Source of the DNA: Nonomuraea rubra
GTDB taxonomy: Bacteria; Actinomycetota; Actinomycetes; Streptosporangiales; Streptosporangiaceae
Assembly: GCF_014207985.1 (NCBI RefSeq)
Contig: NZ_JACHMI010000001.1
Coordinates: 12,569,001 to 12,633,000, forward strand
Length of the DNA stretch: 64,000 nucleotides
Direction: 5' to 3'
In this document: positions 25,885-33,040 of the stretch, one piece after another
Numbering within the stretch: position 1 is the stretch's first letter
Layout of the letters: every line of letters starts with the position of its first letter
Program-made: the position numbers and the translations under genes
Notes under the pieces: generated by a model
Told to the model about the DNA's origin: nothing
The model's database searches: none
What the model saw: only the letters and a program-made list of their open reading frames with translations

Positions 25885-26487
25885 GAGGGGCCGCCACATG
25901 ACGGGGAACACCCGCGGGCTGTCGGACAGGTACAGGTGTGGCACGTCCACGAACACCCGCATCGGTCCCCGTTCCACCTCCAGTTTCGCGGCCATCGCCG
26001 CGTGCACGTCGGCGAGCGGCAGGTAGTTGAGGTAGCTGGTGTAGGCGTTCTGGGAGCGGAAGGTCGCCGTCATGACGAGCGCGCGTTCCCTGACCCGGAA
26101 CGCCAGCCCGACCAGGCACGGCACCGCGTCATACCCCTCGCCGGGCGCGGTCAGCGAGATCCACGCGCTCTTGCTGTACGGCTTGACCCGCAGCAGGTCC
26201 GCCGCCCATCCGAGCTGGCCGCCGATCCTCGCCCCGTAGCTGTACTTGAACGGCGGCACCACCGTCTGCTCGCTGAACTTCCTGCGGTAGAGCGCCAGCC
26301 GGTCCGTGTCGCCGTACCGCGCGATGATCGGGTCGTCCCCGCTGACCCGCGCGATCTCGAACAACACGGACGGCGCCTCGATGACCGGACCCCGATCGTC
26401 GTCGGCGAGAGTGCCCGCCGACCATACATGGCGCATCAATCTGATCCACGCCTCCCCACACGACGCCCATTCTGCTGGGCCGGGCAT
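25879..26487 (-). CDS. Divergent thymidylate-synthase-like protein
   Basis: 202 residues, shorter than ThyA (about 264). The C-terminal half keeps the thymidylate synthase pattern with matching spacing: Cys124 in AVPCLVG, Arg144-Ser145 twenty residues later (E. coli ThyA Cys146, Arg166), Asn154, then 30 residues on His184-Leu-Tyr186 in DVPHLYLSD (E. coli Asn177, His207, Tyr209). Asn147 stands where ThyA has Asp169. The YSYGARIGG stretch (83-90) resembles the ThyA YG-x-x-WR region. So the nucleophile and phosphate/nucleotide contacts persist while other folate and substrate regions diverge or are missing. It may use a modified pyrimidine or be a non-housekeeping paralogue. ATG directly follows the TAA of the upstream membrane gene, with GGAGGG four bases before it, so the two are coupled. 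Confidence 0.68.
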   Translation of the reverse strand: MPGPAEWASCGEAWIRLMRHVWSAGTLADDDRGPVIEAPSVLFEIARVSGDDPIIARYGDTDRLALYRRKFSEQTVVPPFKYSYGARIGGQLGWAADLLRVKPYSKSAWISLTAPGEGYDAVPCLVGLAFRVRERALVMTATFRSQNAYTSYLNYLPLADVHAAMAAKLEVERGPMRVFVDVPHLYLSDSPRVFPVMWRPLS

Positions 26488-27159
26488 TTATCCCTCCATA
26501 TTGGAAATGCGGTACGGGTTGCGAGGAAGCCGGCGCCGTCTGCTGACGTTGCAGCGGACGTAGTAGACGCCGTAGTGCACCAGCGCGACGAGCAGGATGC
26601 CGGTCACGAGCAGGAGCAGGTTCGGCTCCTGCCCGCTGAGGCCGGTGACGCCGACGGTCAGGTAGGTCGAGTTGACCGTGGCGAGCACCATGACGTTGAC
26701 ACCCGGCCAGGCGAGCGGTGCGTAGGTCTCGGGGAAGCGCGGATCGACCGGCAGGTTAGGGCTCCAGTCGAGGTCGTCCCTGAGTTTCGTGGAGTACAGC
26801 AGCCGGAAGTTGTTGATCGCGCGGGCGGTGCGGGCGTGCGCGTTGACGGCCTCGATGAGGCGCAGGTACGGCAGCACGCTCAGCACGCCGAACGCGACGA
26901 CCAGGGCGAACAGGTACCACGGCACGGCCTGCCACCTGGTGAGGCTCTGCGGGTCGACCACCTTGGCGCTGGCCAGCGCGATGGCGGCGAAGAACGGCCC
27001 CGACAGCAGGCTCAGGGAGAGCCTGGTCATCTTCAGCCGCTCCTCCTTGGCGGCGAGGTGGACGGCGTAGACACCGTTGAAGTCCACCGCGGCAAGCTGG
27101 AGGAACTGGCTCGGCGCCAGGTCGTCCTCCTGGACCATGCGCTGGGGGCTCTTCCTCAT
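26488..27159 (-). CDS. 4-TM membrane protein of unknown family, coupled to the ThyA-like gene
   Basis: 223 residues. Four hydrophobic segments: about 46-68, 79-99, 150-172 and 181-201. The first and last pairs flank a cytoplasmic-looking region (about 100-148) with RLIEAVNAHARTARAINNFRLLYSTKL. The N-terminal 40 residues are polar (EDDLAPSQFLQLAAVDFNGVYAVHLAAKEERLK), resembling the coiled approach helix of small membrane effectors. The C-terminus is basic (RCNVSRRRRLPRN). I recognise no family. ATG 27159 follows AGGAG. Its TAA is immediately followed by the ATG of the ThyA-like gene, so it is the first gene of a two-gene unit. A signalling or membrane-effector role is speculation from layout only. 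Confidence 0.72.
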   Translation of the reverse strand: MRKSPQRMVQEDDLAPSQFLQLAAVDFNGVYAVHLAAKEERLKMTRLSLSLLSGPFFAAIALASAKVVDPQSLTRWQAVPWYLFALVVAFGVLSVLPYLRLIEAVNAHARTARAINNFRLLYSTKLRDDLDWSPNLPVDPRFPETYAPLAWPGVNVMVLATVNSTYLTVGVTGLSGQEPNLLLLVTGILLVALVHYGVYYVRCNVSRRRRLPRNPYRISNMEG

Positions 27160-27244
27160 GAGCGCGCTCCTGGTTGCTGTAGCTCCAGTATGAGCGCATT
27201 TTTCGGGAATGGGCCGAGATTCCTACCAATTGTTCCAACAAATC

Positions 27245-28225
27245 TCAACTCACCGAAGTCAGGTGAGTCAAGCGCTCCGCATGGTCGATGTACGCCGACG
27301 GGAGACCGTACAGCAGGCCGGCCATCTCGCGGTCGTGGATCACCGGCAGGGCGGCCACCGCGTCGGCCGCCAGGCCCCGGCAGTACGCGATCGTCTCGGC
27401 CGTCATGCGGCTCGCCCGCACCCTGCGCAGCACCTCCGCCACCTGCTCGTCGGTGATGCCTCTGCCGGGCAGCTCGCCCAGGTCGAGGCCCGACATGAGC
27501 AGGGGCAGGCTGTAGACGCCCTGCCGCAGGTCGTTCCCCGCCGGCTTGCCGAGCTGCTCGCTGGTGGCGGTCAGGTCCAGCAGGTCGTCCAGCACCTGGA
27601 AGATCAGGCCGAACTTCTCCCCGTACGTCGCCATCCGCGCCCTGTCCTCGGCCGGCGCGTGCGCGCACACCGCCGCCATCAGGCAACCCGCCCGGAAGAG
27701 CGCGGCCGTCTTGCCGGTGATGGATCTCAGGGCGCTCTCCCGCGTACGCGCCGCGTCGAACAGGGTGGCGGTCTCCAGGAACTGGCCCTCCGCCAGCTCC
27801 ACCACCGTCGCCGCCAGCACCTCCGCCACCGGCCTCGACACGTGCGTGATCGCCGCCAGCCCGGCCCTGGCCAGCATGAAGTCCCCGATCACCAGCGCCT
27901 TGCCGTCGCCCAGCTCGGCGTTGAGCGTCCTGGCGCCCCGGCGTTCCGTGGCCCCGTCCATCAGGTCGTCGTGCACCAGCGAGCCGGCGTGGACGAGCTC
28001 GACGCAGGCGGCGGCCGTGATCACGCGGCGGTCGGGGGTCTTGCCGAGGGCGAGCGAGGTGGCCAGCGTCATGGCCGGACGCAGGCGCTTGCCGCCCGCC
28101 GAGACGACGCGTCCGGCGCCCGCGTTGATGGCGGGCAGCGCGGACGAGCCGCTCAGCCGCCGGATCCTGGCTTCCACCTTGGCCAGCCCGGCGGCGATGG
28201 CCGGGTTGCGCAGTAGTTGATCCAT
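27245..28225 (-). CDS. Polyprenyl (trans-isoprenyl) diphosphate synthase
   Basis: 326 residues. GGKRLRPAMTLAT binds the isopentenyl-PP; the first Asp-rich motif is LVHDDLMDGATERRG (DDxxD) and the second is FQVLDDLLDLTAT (DDxxD). ITGKTAALFRAGC lies between. These are the elements of type I long-chain prenyl synthases (GGPP to octaprenyl/solanesyl class). Small residues before the first motif (CVELVHAGSL) favour a longer product, but length cannot be read reliably. In an actinomycete the product could feed menaquinone side chains or carotenoids. It is the last gene downstream of an ECF sigma factor, 57 bases after a small membrane-protein gene. Confidence 0.92.
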   Translation of the reverse strand: MDQLLRNPAIAAGLAKVEARIRRLSGSSALPAINAGAGRVVSAGGKRLRPAMTLATSLALGKTPDRRVITAAACVELVHAGSLVHDDLMDGATERRGARTLNAELGDGKALVIGDFMLARAGLAAITHVSRPVAEVLAATVVELAEGQFLETATLFDAARTRESALRSITGKTAALFRAGCLMAAVCAHAPAEDRARMATYGEKFGLIFQVLDDLLDLTATSEQLGKPAGNDLRQGVYSLPLLMSGLDLGELPGRGITDEQVAEVLRRVRASRMTAETIAYCRGLAADAVAALPVIHDREMAGLLYGLPSAYIDHAERLTHLTSVS

Positions 28226-28282
28226 GCCGTCCAGCCTGCGTCCCGGCCGCTGTGCCGCACCTGAGAAACGCTGAGGGGTCTC

Positions 28283-28588
28283 TCAGCGTGCCCTTCGGCG
28301 GGTGCGGACATTCACCGCCGTTCGGGCTCCCGGTGCTCGGGTGAGCTCGCACCGGCCGTCCGCGCACTGCCGTCGTAACCGGCCCAGCGAGACGGTCTGC
28401 ACCAGGCCGATCGCCCAGCACGTCGGGCAGCCGCGCAGGGCGAGCAGGCCGAGCGGGGCGAGCACCAGGCTCACCAGGCCGAACACCGGGATCAGCGCCA
28501 CCGAGCCGATCAGCGCGCCGAACCCGGCCACGCCGCGCAGCAGGTGCCGCGGCAGGGACGCGCTCGCGAAGCTCCGGCCCTCAGCCAT
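28283..28588 (-). CDS. Small membrane protein with C-P-T-C motif
   Basis: 101 residues. A long hydrophobic region (about 15-52, FGALIGSVALIPVFGLVSLVLAPLGLLAL) could form two helices. It is followed by GCPTCWAIGLVQTVSLGRLRRQCADGRCEL, with four Cys that could bind metal or form disulfides, and a basic C-terminal tail. I do not recognise a named family. ATG 28588 overlaps the sigma-factor stop by eight bases (ATGGCTGA), so it is translationally coupled to it. It could be a membrane partner or anti-sigma-like accessory; that is inference from position. Confidence 0.72.
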   Translation of the reverse strand: MAEGRSFASASLPRHLLRGVAGFGALIGSVALIPVFGLVSLVLAPLGLLALRGCPTCWAIGLVQTVSLGRLRRQCADGRCELTRAPGARTAVNVRTRRRAR

Positions 28589-29135
28589 CCTGGCCTCCCG
28601 GGGATGCGCTCTCCAGCGAGCGGTGCACCGCCGCGCGGGCGCGGTGCAGCCGCGACTTCATGGCCGCGACGCTGAGGCCCAGCGCCCCGGCCACCATCCG
28701 GCCGCTCAGCCCCTGGATGTCGCGCATGATCAGCACGTTCCGCTGGTCGGCGGGGAGCGCGGCGACGGCCGCCGCCACCCTGTCGGCCTCCAGCCGCCGG
28801 ATGACCTCGTCCTCGGCCGACCGCTCCCGCGTCTCGCCGGCCAGAGCGGACGGCTGCCGCAGCGACAGGCGGGCCCGGCGCAGGCACTCGTTGCGCACGA
28901 TGCGGAACATCCACGACGCCAGCGCGCCCGTGGCCCGCAACGTGCCGATCTTCCGGTACAGGATGATCAGTGCCTCCTGCGCGGCGTCCTCCGCGTCCTC
29001 GGGCGTGGCGCACAACGTGCGGGCGAAGCGGCGTACGTGCGGATGCGAGCCGGACACCAGCGCGGAGATCGACTCGACGTCGCCCCGCTGCGCCGCGACG
29101 ATCAGCCGCTCGCCCGGCCAGGCGGTCTCACCCAC
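28581..29135 (-). CDS. ECF-type RNA polymerase sigma factor
   Basis: 184 residues from GTG 29135, chosen because GGAGGGGG lies about nine bases upstream and because it overlaps the stop of a 32-residue gene. Region 2 is at about 15-90: FARTLCATPEDAEDAAQEALIILYRKIG with the DAAQEA core. Region 4 is at about 125-170: AALPADQRNVLIMRDIQGLSGRMVAGALGLSVAAMKSRLHRARAAVHR. No extra C-terminal extension is present. It is followed by a coupled small membrane protein, and the operon ends with a polyprenyl synthase, suggesting that it controls envelope or isoprenoid genes. No classical anti-sigma factor with a ZAS motif (H-x3-C-x2-C) is visible next to it. Confidence 0.9.
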   Translation of the reverse strand: MGETAWPGERLIVAAQRGDVESISALVSGSHPHVRRFARTLCATPEDAEDAAQEALIILYRKIGTLRATGALASWMFRIVRNECLRRARLSLRQPSALAGETRERSAEDEVIRRLEADRVAAAVAALPADQRNVLIMRDIQGLSGRMVAGALGLSVAAMKSRLHRARAAVHRSLESASPGGQDG

Positions 29136-29226
29136 GCGAACGCCCCCTCCTGCGCAGCGCCACGACGCAGGCGCAGACGAGCACGGCCGCGACGGCGACG
29201 GCGGCGACGATGGCGGTAACTGACAC
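29128..29226 (-). CDS. 32-residue single-helix membrane peptide upstream of the sigma factor
   Basis: GTG 29226 with a strong ribosome site (GGGAGG at 29237-29232, spacing five) opens a 33-codon frame: about 20 hydrophobic residues (TAIVAAVAVAAVLVCACVVAL) followed by a basic tail (RRRGRSRG) and TGA. The tail makes a positive-inside anchor likely. The TGA overlaps the sigma-factor GTG (GTGGGTGA), so the two are translationally coupled. Two Cys lie within the helix. Unknown function; it may tether or regulate the sigma factor. Confidence 0.65.
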   Translation of the reverse strand: MSVTAIVAAVAVAAVLVCACVVALRRRGRSRG

Positions 29227-29337
29227 GACAACCTCCCTGTGTTCCGATTCAGCACTTATGAGAGGCGCCCACCGTCGCGGAGGATTCGCCTGAGGGGATC
29301 CTTGATTTCAGTGAACTATCCCTGAGGAGTGCATCGC

Positions 29338-29847
29338 GTGACCGCATCATCCGGCCAGGTCCTCTACGTCGTCGTCAGCGCCGCGGAAACGGCGGCCGAG
29401 GTCGGCCGGCTCGTCACCCTGGCCCAGGCCGAGGGGTGGGTCGTGCAGCTCGTGGCCACCCCGTCCGCGCTGGACTTCATCGACGCGGCCGAGCTGGAAC
29501 GCCAGACGGGACGGCCCGTACGCACCCGCTACCGCAAGCCGCACGAGCCGAAACCGCCCAGGGCCGACGCCATGATCGTGGCGCCCGCCACGTTCAACAC
29601 GATCAACAAGTTCGCCCAGGGCATCACCGACACCTACGCCCTGGGAGTGCTGGCGGAGGCGCCCGGGCTGGGCATCCCGGTGGTCGTGCTGCCGTTCGTC
29701 AACGACGCGCTGGCCTCGCGGACGCCGTATCGCCGCAGTATCGAGGACCTGCGTGCCGACGGGGTCCGGGTGGTGCTGGACCCGGGGGACGACCCGTGGG
29801 CGCGGGCGCTGGCGGAGCTGGGCGTCAGGCCGTCCAGGCGGCGATGA
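29338..29847 (+). CDS. Flavoprotein (PPC decarboxylase/HFCD-like)
   Basis: 169 residues from GTG 29338, after TGAGGAG. QVLYVVVSAAETAAEVGRLVTLAQAEGWVVQLVATPSALDFID resembles the FMN-binding Rossmann half of the homo-oligomeric flavin-containing Cys decarboxylase family. ADAMIVAPATFNTINKFAQGITDTYALGVLAEA corresponds to its PASANT-type motif (here PATFNT). IPVVVLPFVNDALASRTPYRRSIEDLRADGVRVVLD follows. It may decarboxylate a Cys-containing substrate or be a redox flavoprotein. It is divergent from the sigma operon, and its 3' end overlaps a convergent pseudogene by 23 bases. Confidence 0.85.
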   Translation: MTASSGQVLYVVVSAAETAAEVGRLVTLAQAEGWVVQLVATPSALDFIDAAELERQTGRPVRTRYRKPHEPKPPRADAMIVAPATFNTINKFAQGITDTYALGVLAEAPGLGIPVVVLPFVNDALASRTPYRRSIEDLRADGVRVVLDPGDDPWARALAELGVRPSRRR

Positions 29848-30265
29848 GGTCCTCGGGGCGCCAGAGCCCGTCCAGGGAAAGGCCGGGCTCCGCGCCCGCC
29901 CTCGATGCGGCGATTTTCGGCGTGTCGAGGGCGGCCCCCGGTACGAAGGGGGCGTCGCGGACGAGTTCGTCGTAGTCGTGGCGGTCGAACGGGCGGTTGT
30001 CGAGCCACTCGATCGATCCCACGAAGTAGATGTGCCCGGCGACCGGCCCCTTGGCAAGCGCTCGCAGCGCCTCGTTCCAGTCCTGCGGGCGGGTGCCACG
30101 AACCAGCTCGGCGCCGGGGAGAGCGGCGCAGGCGACGGCTTGCACGAAATCATGGCGCTCGGCGGCGGGGGCACGGCCACGGGAGGCCTGGAAGACAACA
30201 TACGGAAGCCCCGAGCGATCGCAGAACTCCTGGACCAGGCGGGATTTTCCGACGCGCCGCTCAGC
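29825..30265 (-). pseudogene. Relic of an archaeal-type (DUF234-like) ATPase, 5'-truncated and internally deleted
   Basis: Reading on the minus strand from a stop at 30268, the frame begins ERRVGKSRLVQEFCDRSGLPYVVFQA, a truncated Walker A region of the Arch_ATPase/DUF234 family that normally starts with an R-R-R-x-G-K-[ST] loop. It then passes through WNEALRALAKG straight into the family C-terminal end: HIYFVGSIEWLDNRPFDRHDYDELV, AASRAG, LWRPEDLIAAW. About 300 internal residues that carry Walker B and the nuclease-like region are missing. No start codon precedes the P-loop (a TGA lies two codons before it). Only about 106 residues follow an internal ATG at 30145, which is the largest frame a naive caller would report. 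It is best read as a decaying gene. It overlaps the flavoprotein 3' end. Confidence 0.6.
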
Positions 30266-30388
30266 TCAACATAGTGGGGCGCTTACTAAGACTCTTTCTT
30301 ACTTAGATCCAGTCTTACTTGGCCCGGTTGCGTCTGACACCGTGTGAGGCCCTATGCCAGGATGTGCCGACTTCGGAGGAGGTACATC

Positions 30389-31327
30389 GTGGGAATGGCC
30401 GAGCGGGTCGATGCGGTCCTGCGCGGGGGCGAGGCGCCTCACGTGCACGGGCTCGTGGTGGTGCGCGGCGGGGAGGTCGTGCTGGAGCGGTACGGCGCCG
30501 GCGACGATCACGCGCTGAACGTGCCGCTCGGGCACGTGGAGTTCGACCGGGACACGCTGCACGACCTCAGGTCCGTGTCCAAGAGCGTGGTGGCCCTCGT
30601 GTACGGCATCGCGCTGGGCGAGGGGCTGGTGCCGGAGCCGGGGGCGCCGCTGATGCGGCAGTTCCCCGAGTACGGGATCCAGGGGCGGGAACATCTCACC
30701 ATCGAGCACGCCCTGACCATGACCCTCGGGCTGGAGTGGGACGAGCAGCTGCCCTACACCGACCCCGCCAACAGCGAGATCGCGATGGAGCTCGCGCCCG
30801 ACCGGCACCGGTACGTGCTGGAGCGGCCTGTCGTGGAGGAGGCGGGCAAGCGGTGGCACTACTGCGGCGGCGCCACGGCGCTGATCGGCGAGCTCATCAC
30901 GCGGGGCACCGGGCGGACGCTGGCGGAGTACGCGGCGGCCAGGCTGTTCGAGCCGCTGGGTTTCCCGGCCCACGAGTGGTCCATGGGGGACGACGGGGTC
31001 ACGAGGGCGGCGTCCGGGCTGCGGCTGCGGCCGGTCGATCTGGCCGCCGTCGGGCAGCTCGTGCTCGACGGCGGCCGGGGCATCGTGCCCGGCGACTGGA
31101 TCGAGGAGATGTTGCGGCCCCGCGTGGTGATGGAGGGTGGCGGCAGCTACGGCTACCAGTGGTACCTCGGGAACGGCGAGCGGCGGCGGGCCGAGGGGAT
31201 CGGGAACGGCGGGCAGCGGCTCGTCGTGGTGCCGGACGAGGGGCTGGTCGTGGCGGTGACGGCCGGCGAGTACGACAAGGGGATCGGCAGCTCGCAGGCC
31301 GTGCTGGACGCCGTACTCGCGGGCTGA
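30389..31327 (+). CDS. Serine hydrolase of the beta-lactamase/DD-peptidase fold
   Basis: 312 residues from GTG 30389, five bases after GGAGGT. The S-x-x-K motif is DLRSVSKSVVAL (Ser62, Lys65), followed by HLTIEHALTMTLGLEWDE and HYCGGATALIGELI, which replaces the usual Y-x-N motif with Y-C-G. The C-terminal region ends YGYQWYLG and NGGQRLVVVPDEGLVVAVTAG with an N-G-G in place of K-T-G. This resembles class C-related esterases/6-aminohexanoate-type hydrolases rather than a true beta-lactamase. There is no signal peptide, so it is probably cytoplasmic. Substrate unknown. Confidence 0.88.
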   Translation: MGMAERVDAVLRGGEAPHVHGLVVVRGGEVVLERYGAGDDHALNVPLGHVEFDRDTLHDLRSVSKSVVALVYGIALGEGLVPEPGAPLMRQFPEYGIQGREHLTIEHALTMTLGLEWDEQLPYTDPANSEIAMELAPDRHRYVLERPVVEEAGKRWHYCGGATALIGELITRGTGRTLAEYAAARLFEPLGFPAHEWSMGDDGVTRAASGLRLRPVDLAAVGQLVLDGGRGIVPGDWIEEMLRPRVVMEGGGSYGYQWYLGNGERRRAEGIGNGGQRLVVVPDEGLVVAVTAGEYDKGIGSSQAVLDAVLAG

Positions 31328-31333
31328 ATGCTG

Positions 31334-31390
31334 GGGGGTGAGCAGGACGCGGGCCACGTGGGCCGTGCTCAGGGGGTGAGCAGGACGCGG
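31334..31390 (+). repeat. 19-bp direct repeat at the end of the zinc-type dehydrogenase gene
   Basis: GGGGGTGAGCAGGACGCGG occurs at 31334-31352 and again at 31372-31390, 38 bases apart. The second copy covers the stop codon and last codons of the minus-strand dehydrogenase; the first is in the gap before the serine-hydrolase stop. It looks like a short partial duplication of the gene's 3' end. Confidence 0.7.
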
Positions 31391-32322
31391 CCCGTCACCG
31401 TTCGGCTCTCCAGGAGGCGGTGGGCGTCGGCGGCCCGCTCCAGGGGGAGCGTGCGGGCGACGTGTGCCTCGCTGCGGCCCGAGGCGAGCCTGGCCAGCAT
31501 CTCGGGGTAGTGCGTGCCGAAGACCTGCGCGGCCCAGGCGGGGCCGCTGCAGCCGGTCACGGTCACGCCTCGGGTCATCAGGTCGGCGGCGGTGACGGCG
31601 GCCTGCTCGCCGCTCAGCAGGCCGTAGTAGAGCATGCGGCCGGTGCCGGGGGTGAGGTGGCCGAGCACCTGCCCGGCCGATGCGCCGCCGATCGCCTCGA
31701 AGGCCACGTCCACGTCCGGCAGGCCGGCGGGCCAGCCGGGGGTGTTGTGGTCGAGCACGGTGTCCGCGCCCAGCTCGGCGGCCCGTTCGCGCTTGGCGGG
31801 CGTTCCCGCCGTGGCGATCACGTGGCCGGCGCCGAACTCCTTGGCGTGGCGCACCAGGTACGCCCCGACCGAGCTGGCGCCGGCCTCGACCAGCACCGTT
31901 CCCCCGCCGGACAGGGCCGCCTTGTGCAGCAGGGCGAGTGCCAGCGCGCCGGGGGCGGCTCCCGCCAGTGCCTGTTCGGGGGTCAGGCCGTCCGGCACCG
32001 GGCAGGCCATGGCGGCGGGGAGCAGCACGTACTCGGCGTACGCGCCGAGCCCGCCCGTCACCCCCACCAGCATGTTGCCGATCAGCTGCCCGGGCACGCC
32101 CTCGCCCACCTCGACGACCTCGCCCGCCACCTCCGCGCCGATCACGGCGGGCAGCGGCAGCGGGAACGGGAGCGCGCCCGCGCGGATCTGGGTCTCGGCG
32201 TAGCTGACGCCGATGGCGCGGGCACGGACCAGGATCTGCCCGGCTCCGGGTCGCGGGCGGGGGAGGTCGCTGAGCTGCAGGTTGTCCGGCTCTCCCGTGG
32301 CTGTCAGGACGATCGCGCGCAT
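31369..32322 (-). CDS. Zinc-type alcohol dehydrogenase/quinone oxidoreductase-like protein (MDR superfamily)
   Basis: 317 residues. Typical MDR features: MRAIVLTATGEPDNLQLSDLPRPRPGAGQILVRARAIGVSYAE at the N-terminus, GAEVAGEVVEVGEGV, and the nucleotide-binding ALLHKAALSGGGTVLVEAGASSVGAYLVRHAKEFGAGHVIATAGTPAKR with G-A-S-S-V-G in place of G-A-G-G-V-G. The catalytic zinc ligands Cys and Glu/His are absent, so it belongs to the zinc-independent quinone-oxidoreductase-like branch (NADPH-dependent). ATG follows GGGAGCAACC. It is divergent from a TetR gene with a double operator between them. Confidence 0.9.
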   Translation of the reverse strand: MRAIVLTATGEPDNLQLSDLPRPRPGAGQILVRARAIGVSYAETQIRAGALPFPLPLPAVIGAEVAGEVVEVGEGVPGQLIGNMLVGVTGGLGAYAEYVLLPAAMACPVPDGLTPEQALAGAAPGALALALLHKAALSGGGTVLVEAGASSVGAYLVRHAKEFGAGHVIATAGTPAKRERAAELGADTVLDHNTPGWPAGLPDVDVAFEAIGGASAGQVLGHLTPGTGRMLYYGLLSGEQAAVTAADLMTRGVTVTGCSGPAWAAQVFGTHYPEMLARLASGRSEAHVARTLPLERAADAHRLLESRTVTGRVLLTP

Positions 32323-32339
32323 GGTTGCTCCCGATTAAC

Positions 32340-32378
32340 TTGACCAATGGTCCACTTAATATATGGACCAGTGGTCAA
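32340..32378. promoter_or_regulatory. Double TetR-type operator between dehydrogenase and TetR genes
   Basis: TTGACCAATGGTCCA (32340-32354) and TGGACCAGTGGTCAA (32364-32378) are near-perfect inverted copies of each other, 9 bases apart, and each is internally palindromic (GACCA-N-TGGTC). The centre-to-centre distance is 24 bases. They lie between the two divergent start codons (32322 and 32404) and are the expected binding sites for the adjacent TetR protein. Confidence 0.8.
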
Positions 32379-32403
32379 GTTGTCCATGGGAAAGAATTGC
32401 CGG

Positions 32404-33000
32404 ATGGAACGTCGAGAGCGGGCCGACGCCGCCCGCAACAGGCAGGCCATCCTGCGGGCGGCCGAGGAGCTGTTGCGGCGCCACCCGCCCGAGCAGGTCT
32501 CCGTCGAACGCGTCGCGGCGGCCGCCGGCGTGGGCAAGGGGACGGTCTTCCACCGGTTCGGCAGCCGGACCGGGCTCATGCGCGAGCTCATGGCCGAGCG
32601 GGCCCGCGAGCTGGAGCAGGCCGTGGCTGAGGGTCCGCCGCCGCTCGGGCCCGGCGCGGAGCCGGTGGAGCGGCTGGTCGCGTTCCTGACCCGGGTTGCC
32701 GAGCTGGGGGCGCGCAACGGGAACCTCATGGCGGCGCACGAGCACGCCATGGCGACCAGGAAGGGCGCCGCCGAGGAACGCAGGGAGAGCAACCCGATCT
32801 ACGTGTCCTGGCATCGGCACGTGTCCGGGCTGATCGCCGAGGGGCGGCCCGGCGTGGACGCCGAGGAGATCGCCCACATGCTGCTCGGCACCCTGCACAT
32901 GGAGCCGATCGCGAGCCAGCTGCGGGCGGGGGAGCACGAACGGCTGGCGGCGAGCTTCGCCGAACTGGTCAGAGCGCTGTTCAGCGCGGGAGGCCGCTGA
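32404..33000 (+). CDS. TetR-family transcriptional regulator
   Basis: 198 residues from ATG 32404, after GGGAAAG; an in-frame ATG at 32386 is an alternative. RRERADAARNRQAILRAAEELLRRHPPEQVSVERVAAAAGVGKGTVFHRFGSRTGLMRELM is the DNA-binding domain (about 2-62). The regulatory domain contains LVAFLTRVAELGARNGNLMAAHEHAMATRKG. It is divergent from the zinc-type dehydrogenase gene and very likely represses it through the double operator at 32340-32378. The inducer is unknown, but an aldehyde or quinone-like substrate of the enzyme is a reasonable guess. Confidence 0.9.
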   Translation: MERRERADAARNRQAILRAAEELLRRHPPEQVSVERVAAAAGVGKGTVFHRFGSRTGLMRELMAERARELEQAVAEGPPPLGPGAEPVERLVAFLTRVAELGARNGNLMAAHEHAMATRKGAAEERRESNPIYVSWHRHVSGLIAEGRPGVDAEEIAHMLLGTLHMEPIASQLRAGEHERLAASFAELVRALFSAGGR

Positions 33001-33008
33001 CCGCCGCA

Positions 33009-33040
33009 GTGGTGCTGTTCAGAGGTGGTGCTGTTCAGAG
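33009..33040. repeat. Perfect 16-bp tandem duplication
   Basis: GTGGTGCTGTTCAGAG occurs twice head-to-tail (33009-33024 and 33025-33040). It sits between the TetR stop (33000) and the 3' end of the convergent LysR gene, whose stop codon at 33035 falls inside the second copy. Confidence 0.85.

Noticed and set aside
30389..31327. A true beta-lactamase
   Set aside because: The S-x-x-K motif is present but there is no signal peptide and the Y-x-N and K-T-G motifs are altered, so an esterase/amidase-type role is more likely.
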